Position numbers and translations under genes: made by a program. This document shows, in pieces, positions 24,801-35,284 of a DNA stretch of 64,000 nt. The first letter of the stretch is position 1. Every line of letters begins with the position of its first letter. The stretch comes from Brachionus manjavacas (taxonomy: Eukaryota > Rotifera > Eurotatoria > Ploima > Brachionidae). The stretch spans positions 4,588,001 to 4,652,000 of the forward strand of contig JAHQIY010000004.1 in assembly GCA_019054805.1 (NCBI GenBank), read 5' to 3'. Under the pieces are notes generated by a model. That model was not told where the DNA came from. It did not search any database and saw nothing but the letters and a program-made list of their open reading frames with translations.

Positions 24801-27800
24801 CTTTCAGGCTTGGTCAAGATCAATGTTCAATTGCATCTTAAATTGTTGGATAAGATCTTTTTTTTTTTATGCTGTTTTTGTGTCGCCAAACCAAGAATAA
24901 GATACCAGTTCTATACATATTGACTAAGTTCATGGCAGAGCTCTATAGCCGAATGTTTTGCGTGTTAGTCACGCAACCAGAGGATCGAGGGTTTAAAACC
25001 TGATGAGGATGAAAAAATCTTCAAAAATATCTCTGCAATACAAGGCGAATGTTTAAACTTCTTTGATCATAAAAATAGGGTGACCAGTTCCAACTCGATG
25101 CAGTAGCCTGTGTGTCATATCGGTGCCTTTATTCAAAAAGGTAGTCGAAAAGGAAAAAAGCGATATTTCTAATTTCTAAGCTCTTCTTAATTCATTAAAA
25201 TCTTGTATATTTTTATGCTAATTTCTTATTTGAATTTTTTTCTATTTTTTTACCTTTTTTCCTCAAATCAACTACAAACAGAAGAAGGGTATTAGGATTG
25301 GAGTTAAAAATTCCTTTTATTAAAATATATAAATCATGTATCATGAAAAAACGTTTTTTTCTTGTTTTTATTAGAAAAGAAAAAACAGATCATTTTTTTT
25401 TCATTAAGGTCACTTTTTCTTTTGATGGCCGAACTTTTTTGTTAATTGAAGAAATAAGGTAAAAAAAGAGTTGCTAAAGTTTCCTTCTATTTGTAAAGTT
25501 TTTTTTTTCTAGAAAAAAGTGCTTCATAAAAAAACTATTGAATCATGTGAAAATGTCCTTTACATGTTGCTATCATATTTCATCAAATAGAACAAACTTG
25601 CTAGCATTTGAGTCGAAAATTTTCCTATAATTGATTTTTTTCTCAAAAATAGGAAATTCTTTTTCCTTTAACAAAAAATTCTCCAGTAATGAAAAATGTA
25701 AATATGTATTTTTTTTGCTGACCAAAATAAAAAGTAAAGTCGTTAAAAATCTTATAAAATAAATAAATAAATTAATTAATTAATTAATTTAAAAAAAGAA
25801 GTCCAAATCCGGACTTCTTTTTTTAAATTAAAGTCCAACTCAAAGACTTTTATTTTAATTTTATTCAAGTCCGGTTTTTGAAATTCAGTACAAAATGATA
25901 AAAAGAACAGAAAAAATGTAAAATAATTGAATAACTTTTTTTCTAAAGGTTTAAACTTAGTTCTGTAAATACAGCATAATGAAACATTCAAAGTTGAATC
26001 AAATATCAAGGCCTGCTAAAATTGCAGAGATTAGCAGAAATTAAATTTCAATACAATCGAGCGTAGTGCATTTTGCAGAGATTTTGCACAGTATTAGCAG
26101 ACATTGACAGTTGCTGTAATTTTGAATGTTTCACTATGCTGCATTTACACAACTAATTTTAAACTTTGAAAATTTTGTTCTGTCCTTTTGTACTGAACTT
26201 CACTAAAACTCAAAGTACGGCCACATGAATCTTTTTGCCGTTCTAAGTAGTTATTATGGTGGCCTAATGTTCTTTTTGCCGTTCTAGGTAGTTATTATGT
26301 TGGCCTAATGTTCTTTTTGCCGTTCTAGGTAGTTATTATGTTGGCCTAATGTTCTTTTTGCCGTTCTAGGTAGTTATTATGTTGGCCTAATGTTCTTTTT
26401 GCCGTTCTAGGTAGTTATTATGTTGGCCTAATGTTCTTTTTGCCGTTCTAGGTAGTTATTATGGTGGCTTAATGTTCTTTTTGCCGTTCTAGGTAGTTAT
26501 TATGTTGGCCTAATGTTCTTTTTGCCGTTCTAGGTAGTTATTATGTTGGCCTAATGTTCTTTTTGCCGTTCTAAGTAGTTTTTGTATAGTATACAAGAAA
26601 CCATGTCAGAATCCTATTCTTTTTTTTGCTTCTCAAAGCCACTGCATGTAGGGTCAAAACAACTGTTGCTTAGGAACCAAGCTATTTAGCCGAATAGTTT
26701 TTGAATACTAAAGATTTCTTTTCTTTTTAGAATAACAATAGCGAGCAAAGCTCACGTTTGATGGACGACATGCTCTTATGCCGAAGCTATTGCACAAGTT
26801 CCAAATTGAACAGCTGCCTGACAATTGACTGTCGACTGGCTCAGAGCGAGCCGGCACCGCCGTGTCTTTCGTCCGCGTCCTCGACCACGTCCACTTCCTC
26901 GTCCAGCACGTCGCTAAACCTGTGCGACTCGGACACGAAGCCCAACGACCATCTCAAAACGGTCTATAGCCAAAAAAAAAACAATTTCCTATTCAAAAAT
27001 GTGAAGAAAAACGCGAAGGCGAACGCGCCGTCCACCTCGTCGTCCAACGAATGCTTGAGCTCGGACGAGGGCTACGTGGGCAGCTATTCGGAAAAGTACG
27101 ACCTGAACAAATGCAAACAGAATCAAAGCGCGGCGTCAAGCTCAGCTCGATCTCAAGAGGACAGTGTGCACATTCAAATACCGGCTTTGTTTGACCACGA
27201 CGACGAGCCAAGCACCGACCTTCACTGGCAACAGCTGGCCGGCCCGCACGAGCTGGACGTGTGCGAAAAGTGTTTTCCCAAATTGGACGCAAACGTTCTC
27301 AGCTCGCACACTTACGTCCTGTACGACGAGCTGACCGCTTCGTTTAGCCTCGAATCACTGATGGACATTCAGCAATTGTGCGACAAAATTCTAAACGACA
27401 GACTGAGCGCCGAGCAAGCGCACGAGAGCGAGATGGCCGGCTCGAATTGGCGAAAAGTGCTGCTAAAAAGACAACAAAACGCGGCCCAAGAAGGCGAGCT
27501 GTTTGTAGAGGACGAGTGCGACCTGAACGCCTATCTCAACGAAATCGACATGAACGTGAACTATTCCCAACTGGACCAAGTCTACTTGAACTCGTGGGCG
27601 CACAACAGCGACCTGGACCAGTGTCTTAAATTTTCGAGCAGCAAAATGGCGTTCAATGTGCGCAAGTATCACGAGTATCTTTTGGGCGAGCAGCACGCGC
27701 CCAAAAAAAACTCCCCATTCGCCAACATTCAAGTGGACTCGATAGCCGAGTTTGTGCCCGTGTCGGACACCGGCGAGCCGTACGCCTACCAAGACAATTT

Positions 27801-29010
27801 TGATGTCGACACGCACGAATACGAGTTCGGCGAGGAGTATGCGGCCGACGAGGCCGAGTACACCATGGTGCAAGGCGACGAGCTGTACAACTTTCTCATA
27901 GACACCACGGTGACCGGTGCGCACGACCTGGACGACGACAACGTCGACTACGAGGACTACGAAGATCAACTCTACATTGACAGCTTGAGCGAGGACGAGG
28001 CCATTTCGTTGCTCCGAAACGAGTCGGAGATCTACGCGCTGCAAATGTCGCAGGCGGCCAAGTACGGCCTGTTGGACGACAGTGTTCAGCAGCAGCAGGC
28101 AGAGCACAGTGTGAAGAAGACACGCTTTGACAGCGGTCACACAGACGACCTGTCCAAGGCGGACATATTCGACAGTGTGTTCAACTACGAGGAGCATTTT
28201 GACGCCGAACACTTCGACTACAATGACGGCTGTGCGGCCAACTCGAGTGTGTCGGCGTCGCTGCGCAATTCGCTGCTAAACTTGCGCAAGTCCAGGCGCC
28301 ACTTGAGCCGCTTGCTCGACCAGAATAGCAAAATGATGAGCTCGAGCTGTTCGACAGCGGCCTCGTCGGCCAGCTCGTCCCTTAGCACGTCCCACATGGG
28401 CCTGTACAAACAGCACATTGCCAATCAGTCCAAAAAGCCCTGCATGTACATGCTGACCGAAGGCCGGTGCTTGAGAGCCGACTGCCGCTTTGTGCACGAC
28501 TTCAAGACCATAACGTGCAAGTATTGGCTGGAGGGCGAGTGTCTCAAGGGAGAAAGCTGTGAGTTTTTGCACGAGATTGTGGAGAGCGAGAAGAGCGGCG
28601 CCAAGTCGCTGAGCAAAAAGGCGAAAAAAGAGGCCAAGGCCAAAAAGGACTTTAAGCTGGACACCGAGGAATTTCCGGCGCTCGGCTTGTGCGGCGACAG
28701 GCCCAAGCAGGCGTCGCCCAAGGCCAAGAGCCAGCTGATGGCGAGTGTGGTCAAGAAAAGCAGCGCTCACAAAAAAGAGAACAATGCGGCCAAAGTGGCC
28801 AAGGACGAGAAGAAAAGCGGCAAACAAAAGACTGAGCATAAGGCTCGCGTGCCCAAAAATGCCTCCACTCCCGTCATTCAAATCACCATTAAGGCAAACA
28901 AACAGGCCAAAAAGTCATCGGCAAATAGCTGTGGCACTAGTTTGACCAGTAGTGGTAGCTCAAGTGCGACTAGTAGTCGTGCCAACAGCAAAATACGTGT
29001 CAAAAAATAA
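21833..29010 (+). CDS. Tandem CCCH zinc-finger protein (probable RNA-binding), family member not named
   Basis: Three exons: 21833-21944, 22288-22364 and 26731-29010; joins are phase 1 then phase 0 (GTAACT and GTTAGT donors); 822 residues. Residues 1-63 are Gln/His-rich. The long last exon encodes Ser-rich, then strongly acidic Asp/Glu/Tyr-rich sequence (~370-490), then two adjacent CCCH fingers at ~634-677 with spacings C-x8-C-x4-C-x3-H and C-x7-C-x5-C-x3-H. A basic Lys/Ala tail follows, with DTEEFPALG at ~708-716, and the C-terminus is Ser/Lys-rich. Paired CCCH fingers generally bind RNA, so a post-transcriptional role is inferred. An AEFVP motif near residue 403 weakly resembles the PAM2 poly(A)-binding-protein contact. 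Exon 3 is far more GC-rich than every other exon here. Several long antisense frames over it are composition shadows. I cannot assign an orthologue. Confidence 0.88.
24932..25010 (+). mobile_element. tRNA-derived SINE head (or decayed tRNA)
   Basis: The sequence can be laid out as a tRNA. There is an A-box-like TAGCCGAATG near 24946-24955 and a perfect 7-bp stem TTGCGTG/CACGCAA around TTAGT at 24959-24977 in the anticodon-arm position. A B-box-like GGTTTAAAACC at 24990-25000 follows (consensus GGTTCGAANCC). Acceptor pairing and CCA are not evident and the B box has lost its CG, so it is more likely a SINE 5' head than a working tRNA. It lies in the CCCH gene intron. A related scrap lies at 26690-26713. 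Confidence 0.55.
25880..26212. mobile_element. Foldback (MITE-like) element
   Basis: The left arm (about 25880-25990) and the reverse complement of the right arm (about 26115-26212) align along their length. Shared stretches are TTCAGTACAAAA at the outer ends, then GTTTAAA, TTAGTT, TGTAAAT and CAGCAT, and TGAAACATTCAAA at the inner ends. The arms are about 100 bp and imperfect, with a loop of about 125 bp rich in GCAGA/TTAGCAG motifs. No coding capacity. A small non-autonomous DNA element is the simplest reading; target duplication was not resolved. Confidence 0.65.
26229..26585 (+). repeat. 41-bp tandem repeat array (8 full copies plus one partial)
   Basis: Copies begin at 26229, 26270, 26311, 26352, 26393, 26434, 26475, 26516 and 26557 (partial). 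The unit reads TTCTTTTTGCCGTTCTAG then GTAGTTATTATGTTGGCCTAATG. The copies are nearly identical: copy 1 and the partial last copy have TCTAAGTAG instead of TCTAGGTAG, and two copies have GGTGG in place of GTTGG. The array sits in the CCCH intron, ending about 145 bp before the exon 3 acceptor. Confidence 0.95.
26644..26713 (+). repeat. SINE-related scrap next to the CCCH exon 3 acceptor
   Basis: ATGTAGGGTCAAAACAACT (from 26645) matches ATGTAGGGTCGAAATAACT near 24356. AGCTATTTAGCCGAATAGTTTT (about 26690) matches the head of the tRNA-like element at 24939 (AGCTCTATAGCCGAATGTTTT). It ends at TACTAAAG, just before the polypyrimidine tract and TTTAG acceptor of exon 3 at 26730. Confidence 0.5.
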
Positions 29011-30444
29011 AAGAGAAAAAAATTGCTTACAAAAAAATTAATAAAAAAGCTAAATATTGAGATAAAATTTTGAAAATTAATTTGGATTAGTGTAATTATG
29101 TAATTAGAATGAGGATGATGATAGGGTTTTTTTTTATTTTCTTTTTTTTCTCTTAAATTTGTGTCTTTTTTGTCAGTTGATCTAGGATCTTTGTGTGAGC
29201 AAAATTTTCTGGGTTTTTTTAAAATCCTGTTGTTTTTTTTCGTCGCATTTTGCTTATTTGTCGTGTCCTCAGACCAACGTTTATGTAATTTAATTTTTTT
29301 TTCTCAAAATTCATAGACAACTCAATTAAATTTAGTAATTTTTTTTCTCAGTTCCAGATGGATTTAAAATTTTTGGAAGTATGTGAAAAGAGCAAAAGTT
29401 GAGATGTCTGTACCAAGCACATACGCACAATGTAAAACAGTAAGGCTCTGGACATGAGCCTAGTTTTTCAAATATATGTATTTTTTTTTAATCGAATCCT
29501 AAAATTTTAAATTCAAATGTAATTTCTTTTTTTTTTCTTTTTTTTTTTGTCGCGTTCTCAAACTTAAAACTTTAATTTTCAAATTGAATTTTTTTTTAAA
29601 TCCTTTTTTATGTCTTTAAATTTAAAAATTTAATGAGTCGTCTATATTTTTTTGTCTTTTCTAAAATTTGCTTTTTTGTGTTTTCGAATTTAAAAAAAAA
29701 TTGAATTTTTTCTTTTTTTTTGTCTAGCTATTCATTATCTCTCATTCGCTTTATTTTGTATTTTTTTTCTTGATTCGGTCCTCGGCGCGGTGAGCTTAAG
29801 CACAAAACAAATCATTTAACCCAAGATCTAGCAATTATGTTCTCGTGTCTCAAGTTTGTTACGTAAGTCCGATTTTTCTTTGATCATTATGCCTTTTTTT
29901 TGTGTCAATGTTTTCATGAATCCATTTTATTTTTGATTTTATCTCATATTTACTTTATATTATTGTAATTAAAAAAAATTCAAGCAAAAATAATTAAAAT
30001 AAATTCTATCAAAAATTAAACCGTTTTTTAGATTCATTTATCCTTCTTTTTAATTTGGATCTCTCCTAATGTTCGAAAATTTTTGATGAAAAATTATTAT
30101 TAAGCATTCTTTTAAAATTCATTTTTTTATTCTAAAAATTATAAAGACAAAATACTATAAAACTTTGCTTACTACCAACGAAAATTTTTCAACCGCTGAT
30201 TTAAAAAAATATTGATTTGTCCGACATTGAAATTAAATAATAAATTTCAGAGTTGGTCAAAAATCAAAGTCAAATTTTACTTTAAACTATGATTTATGTT
30301 AAGTACCAAATCAATTATTTATTATTTTAACTAATTTCTTAATAATTTAGATTTTTTAAATTGACTGTTTTAACCCTTTAACTAACACACCCTCTAGAAC
30401 TTGTCAAAAAAATTTCAAAATTTACAGTGTAATTTTGATTTAAT
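29011..30444. other. 3' flank of the CCCH gene
   Basis: Extremely T-rich sequence with many runs of 8 or more T, probably the 3' UTR. Several AATAAA-type signals follow the stop (AATAAA overlaps it, AATAAAAAAG at 29040). No coding frame. Confidence 0.45.
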
Positions 30445-30740
30445 ATGAAAATAATAAAGAACAATTCGAAGTGGTCAAATAAAGTCAACACCGCTGCAAA
30501 TAAAGCTAATTCGGTTTTAAATTCAATCAGGCGAACTGTCAAATTCCAGAAAAAAGAAACAGTAAGTAGGTTATACAAAGCTTTTATTCGACAGTATCTA
30601 GAGTATGGAGATCAAGTTTGGAACCCGTACTTTAAAAAAAGACATCAAGGTCTAAGAATCAGTCCAAAGAAGGACTCCTTAATTGGTTCCAGAACTAAAA
30701 GAATTAAGCTATTTAGAAAGATAAACTGCATTGTATTAAT
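30445..30740 (+). mobile_element. Dead LINE C-terminal fragment
   Basis: A plus-strand frame reads NTAANKANSVLNSIRRTVKF, then KKETVSRLYKAFIRQYLEYG and QVWNPYFKK. This matches the thumb/C-terminal region of the CR1/L2-like LINE at 35285-38095 (NSAISKANQVLGLIKRTFKF, LYKAFVRPHLEYG). It is a few hundred bases long and frame-broken after WNPY. Confidence 0.85.
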
Positions 30741-30921
30741 ATGATTGCACTTGATTCAATTGAATATGATTGCACTTCTTGCTTTTTTATTTGATTTAAG
30801 GTTCCAATTTAAATTAAAATTAGATAAAAATAAAAAAACTTTTGAATGTTAGATTTACCTCTTAACTCTTTAGAAATGGTTATAAAATTTAAAAATTCAA
30901 GTCAAGAATGTAAAATTTGGA

Positions 30922-31840
30922 CTAATCTGGTCTGTTTTTTGTGCCAAATTGGACAAAAAATGGGGCATTAAGCATTAGTTTACCGTAAATCCTAACATCT
31001 CTAAATTCCACCATGGCAGCTTCTGACATTCTTTTAGTATTCTTTTTCAAATTTATAAAATTAATTGGAAGCCCGTGGTAATAGTAGTAGAAGTGATATC
31101 TGCAGTATATATATAGTATGAATATTTCTATCCACACTAACTCTCAAAAGCGTATAGCCTCATTAAATGTAAAGCTTTGGCAGACTTTGCTTTTTACCAT
31201 TCCAAAGACTCCATTGTCAATGACAGCTTTGAAGCTATCAATTTTTTTCGCATTGATAGCATTTAATGATTAACTGTTCCATAATTTTACACAGCGTTTA
31301 GTTAAGAAATTATATCATTATGAGCCTATGCGATCTATTTCTCGTACGAGTCTATTGTCATGTGGTCTTCTACTGTTACACTACAAGAGAAATTGATCCC
31401 AGTTGTTAACGATTTGACTTGATTTTTGACCTCAATTTTGGGGTAACATTAATATATATACTAAATAAAAGAGGACAAATTACTGAGGCTTGCTGAACAC
31501 CAGCAGTTATTTGATACTCTTCGCTCAGGTGATCATTCACATTTACCTTAAATGTCCTAGAGTCTAAAAAGGATCTAATCCAGTTAGTAAAGAGGTGGAT
31601 TAATTTTAATCAATTTAAAAAGTATACCTTCATGCCAAACTTCATATCAAAGGCTTAAGAAACATCAGAAAACAGGCCGCAAACTTTTTTTTCTATTAAA
31701 TGATTCCGCAATTTTATGAATTAAAAAGAAAAGATTATCTGATGTTCGCCGATGTTAAATCCAGATTGCCCTTGGATAAGGAGTGAATTTTGTTCCAAAT
31801 AACTGTATTATCTTGAATATACCATTCGTTCCAGTAACAA
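30922..31840 (-). mobile_element. Dead LINE fragments, second family
   Basis: Minus strand, several decayed pieces. Near 31400-31830 it reads SDVS-AFDMKFG (motif A), NWIRSFLDSRTFKV and ITAGVQQASVICPLLFSIYIN (degraded [13 protein letters not shown] box). A piece near 31150-31290 resembles a LINE C-terminal WNSLP region. The stretch 30998-31045 is nearly identical to 33782-33830 (it encodes SEAAMVEFRD, a degraded LPWWN segment of the neighbouring copy). Multiple insertions or rearrangements are likely. Confidence 0.8.
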
Positions 31841-32169
31841 AATATCAAAAAACATTTTATTACCTTTTTTTGTCAGCTTGAAATTTTTAAATCAGATAAT
31901 TTCTTTCTATTTTTTAATAATTTTCCTAAAAAGGATTTTTAAAATAATTCCAATTTTTTTCTTGACCAATGAACAAAAAAAAACTTAGATTTTTCAATTT
32001 AAAATTGTAAATTTAAATTGTGTGATAATTCAAAACTCTTTTTTTTATTGAATCAAAGCTCCCAATAACTAAAAAAAAACAAGATTCAAATAAAATTAAA
32101 ATTAAAGTCACGTTTAAGTATTGAACGTTCCATGAAAGACGAAGAAATAGAAAGTAGCAATTAAACTTT

Positions 32170-33960
32170 GACTTTTGTAGCCGGATTAGATCACCACGCC
32201 TACGTCTTTTATAGAGTGTTATCCAAACAAGAGCCTCTCATCTTTCTAGATATGTCTTTGACTTAAGTTCAGGAACCAGTTTTGAAAATTTCCTCTGAAC
32301 TCGATCAAGTAAATCAATATCCCCACGTCGGTAGGGATTCCAAGCGCCCATTGAAAACTCAAGATGCGGTCTAACAAATGACTTGAAAAGCAGATTTACC
32401 AGCTGACGAGAAAAGAAAGTAAATGCATTCTTGATTCTACATGCTCTCATCGTGGCCCTTGCTGCTGCTCGCTTGACCTGTTCTCCCGACTTGAGATCAG
32501 TTGTAATGATTATTCCCAAGTCCAGCTCTCTGGTTGTTTTTGCAAGGCTCTGACCACTTTTTTTGCACTCATAGCATTTGTTGTCTGCTCCAATATTCAT
32601 TACTACGCATTTTCTTTGATTTAAGCCCATTTGTCAAAGATTTGCCCATTCAACCAGATTGTAGAGATCTTTTTAAAGCTTTTTGCACATATTATAGAAT
32701 CCATTAGTTTTGTGTTGTCAGCGTAAAGCTTACAGATTGAGTGACATCCAGGCAAGTCATTGACGTAAATAACGAAAAGAAGTGGACCAAGAACAGAACC
32801 TTGAGGTACCCCACTTATCACTAGATTCCACTCGGACATGACTTTTGCAATTAAAACGCGCTGTTTTGGACTAATGAGGAAAAAGCGAACCCAGTCAATT
32901 TATCGTGATTATATTCGCCTCCAACTTGACAAAAATTAGCTCATGAGAAACTTTGTCAAACGCTTTGGCAAAGTCAAGGTAGATGACGTCCGAAGGAAAT
33001 CTACGGCTTATGGAATCACTAAGGTAGTCGATGGATTAAGTAAATTTGTTGCACAGGACTTGTTATCGACAAAACCATGTTGCTTACTCGACAATAGATT
33101 TTTGTCGACCAGTTGCCCTAAAATATAGTCTTTGATCAGTGACTCAAGAACTTAACATGGAACTGAAGTGAGCGAAACTGGACGATAATTACCAACATTC
33201 GTTCTACTATCATTTTTCCATTGCCTAGGAAGAACAGACTGGGTGAGAGATTGCTCGTATATGACTTCCAAGGGTCCGGCTAAAGCTTCTTCCCACTTTT
33301 TCAGGGCATCTATAGCTACCCGGTCGATTTCGGCTGTCTTGTCACTACAAAGTTTTTTAAGCTTATTGAGATCTTTTTCAGCTGTCAAAATTTCTTTTAC
33401 ACTGAAAGCTGGATCAGGCTTTGACCTTGCCAAAAAGATCTCCTTAGCGTGTTTGATTGTTGAAAACGAGGTCGGTTCATCAAAAACCGAGTGAAAGAAT
33501 TTATTAAATGTGTTGTATATGCTAGCTTTTTCCGTAACGAAAAGTCCACTTGGTTCAATTATCGCTGCAATGGTCTCTTTTGTAGCAAATCGGCGATTCA
33601 TGTATGAGTATAATTTTTTGGATTTTCATTCGATTCCTGGGTCAATTTGAATTCCAATTCTTTGCTTGACTACATACTTGAGATTTTTACAGATGGTTTT
33701 GTATTTCAAGTCTAATAACAAGTCGTTTTTATTGACGCGCTTTGCGATAAAAAGACGCCTTTTACGGCGAACAAGCAAAACAATCTCTAAATTCCACCAT
33801 GGCAGCTTCTGACATACTTTTGGTGGCTTCTTTCTCTGAACAAACATTTTAGATGCTAAACTAAAGTTTCAAGGAAGGTCAGGTAGCATTTCTGAGCGCA
33901 TTTTGTCTAGAGGGCGGACTTCTATTTGAAATTGCTGAGTTACAAAGTCATTGATAGATA
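32170..33960 (-). mobile_element. Dead CR1/L2-like LINE, internal portion
   Basis: Minus strand, in order: RKKPPKVCQKLPWWN (~33840-33780), an RT linker, WKNDSRTNVGNYRPVSLTSV (~33160-33230), FAKAFDKVSHE-like remains (~32950), [20 protein letters not shown] (~32800-32750), a mutated catalytic box YADN (normally YADD, ~32710), DLGIIITTDLK (~32520), FVRPHLEF and WNPYRRGDI (~32340). There are stops and frame breaks between these. Same order as in the better-preserved copy at 35285-38095, but from a different, more diverged lineage. Confidence 0.9.
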
Positions 33961-35284
33961 ATTTCCTTTTCTCCAATTGAAGATCCTACTATCGAATGTA
34001 TTTGTCTTGGCTGTCTTTGAAATTATCTGATATCTTAAGCTACAATGGCTCAATTACAACAGAAAAGATCATACTGAAAAAGAAATAACTTTCTGAGGAA
34101 TATTTTTCTATTCAAATATTAATGAAATTCAATGATTGTTAATGGAAAATTCCAATAGCTTTTTTCTTCAAAATTTCAACATCAAATCTTTGATATTTTG
34201 ATGATTTTGAAATGATTCTAATAAAAACACTAATTATTTATTACTTTTGGGTTGAGTGGATATCCTAAATTTAAGCAAAAATACGAAAACTCGAAGATTT
34301 TAAATCTCGATTATCTTAAATTACATTATTATTTATTAAAATTTTAATATAAAAAATTAATTATTAACCTATTAATTATTAACAATTATTTATGAGTTTT
34401 CATATTTTTTTTCTAATTCTAGAATAATTTTCTCCAAAACTTCTGATTAAATACAATTTTGAATGGAATGATAGGGCTTTTTTAAAAATTGCTTATCCAT
34501 TTAATTCCTTTTTTAGCAACGAAACTTTTCTTTTAGTGAGAACCGCTATAGTAAAATGAGTTGATGTGCTAGTTGGTCATTCTTGTCACTAATTTAAGTT
34601 AATAATATAATTTTTTTTTTTTTAATTTAGCTGATTCCATTTTTAAGAGTATATTTTAAAGAAAGTTGAGAAACTAATGCAGATTCAATTATTGATTTGT
34701 AAATCTGAACCAATCAACTGTTCCTTCAGATTAACAGTAAATAAAACAAAAAGGAGTTAAAAGTCTTTTTAAGTAAATACGTTCAAAATATTTCAAAAAA
34801 AAAAAATTCTATCAAAATTTAATAAAATAATTCAAAAATAGTAATATTAGCAGTTAGCAATTAAGAATACATTTATAAATTTTTATTTTGAATCTTGAGC
34901 CTGTCGAATAAGACATTATTTTTGTTTTTTAACTTTTCATTAAAACTTTGTCACAAAAAAATTAATAAAAATTAATTTAAATAAGAAAATTATAATAATT
35001 TTTAAAAAGTTTTTATTACTTGAAACTGATATTATTTTAACAATATTATTATTATCACAGTTGTTTAAAAGTCCCAAAAAACAGTCCAAATCCAATTTTT
35101 TTATAAAATTTGCTAGATCAGGCTTTATATCTAAAAAATTATATACATTTGGGTTGTCTAATGCAATAGATTTGCTAAATATCAGAATTTTCTAGGAACT
35201 TTAGCATAAATGTCTTCACAATAATTCAAAATTTTAAAGCCTGGACTTGTGACTTTTAAACTACTCTGATTACATGGTTTAGAG
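33961..35284. other. Spacer between LINE copies
   Basis: 1.3 kb of AT-rich sequence. Its last 50 bases contain ACTTGTGACTTTTAAAC followed by TACTCTG, also seen near 47753, so a dispersed repeat abuts the next LINE. Otherwise nothing recognised. Confidence 0.35.

Noticed and set aside
24932..25010. Functional tRNA-Leu call
   Set aside because: The anticodon arm is perfect, but the B box lacks its invariant CG and no 7-bp acceptor stem pairs, so a SINE head or pseudo-tRNA is more likely.
25791..25825. Palindrome AAAAAAAGAAGTCC..GGACTTCTTTTTTT as a transcription terminator
   Set aside because: Rho-independent-type hairpins are not meaningful here: the sequence is within an animal intron and looks like part of a dispersed CCGGACTT repeat.
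26229..26585. CRISPR array interpretation of the regular 41-bp repeats
   Set aside because: Units are directly tandem with no variable spacers, and the locus is an intron of an animal gene.
27463..28881. Long minus-strand open frames (about 250 and 200 codons) over the CCCH exon
   Set aside because: They arise because the GC-rich exon has few AT-rich stop codons in any frame. Composition is Leu/Val/Arg-skewed without motifs, and the plus frame has two clear CCCH fingers and correct splicing.
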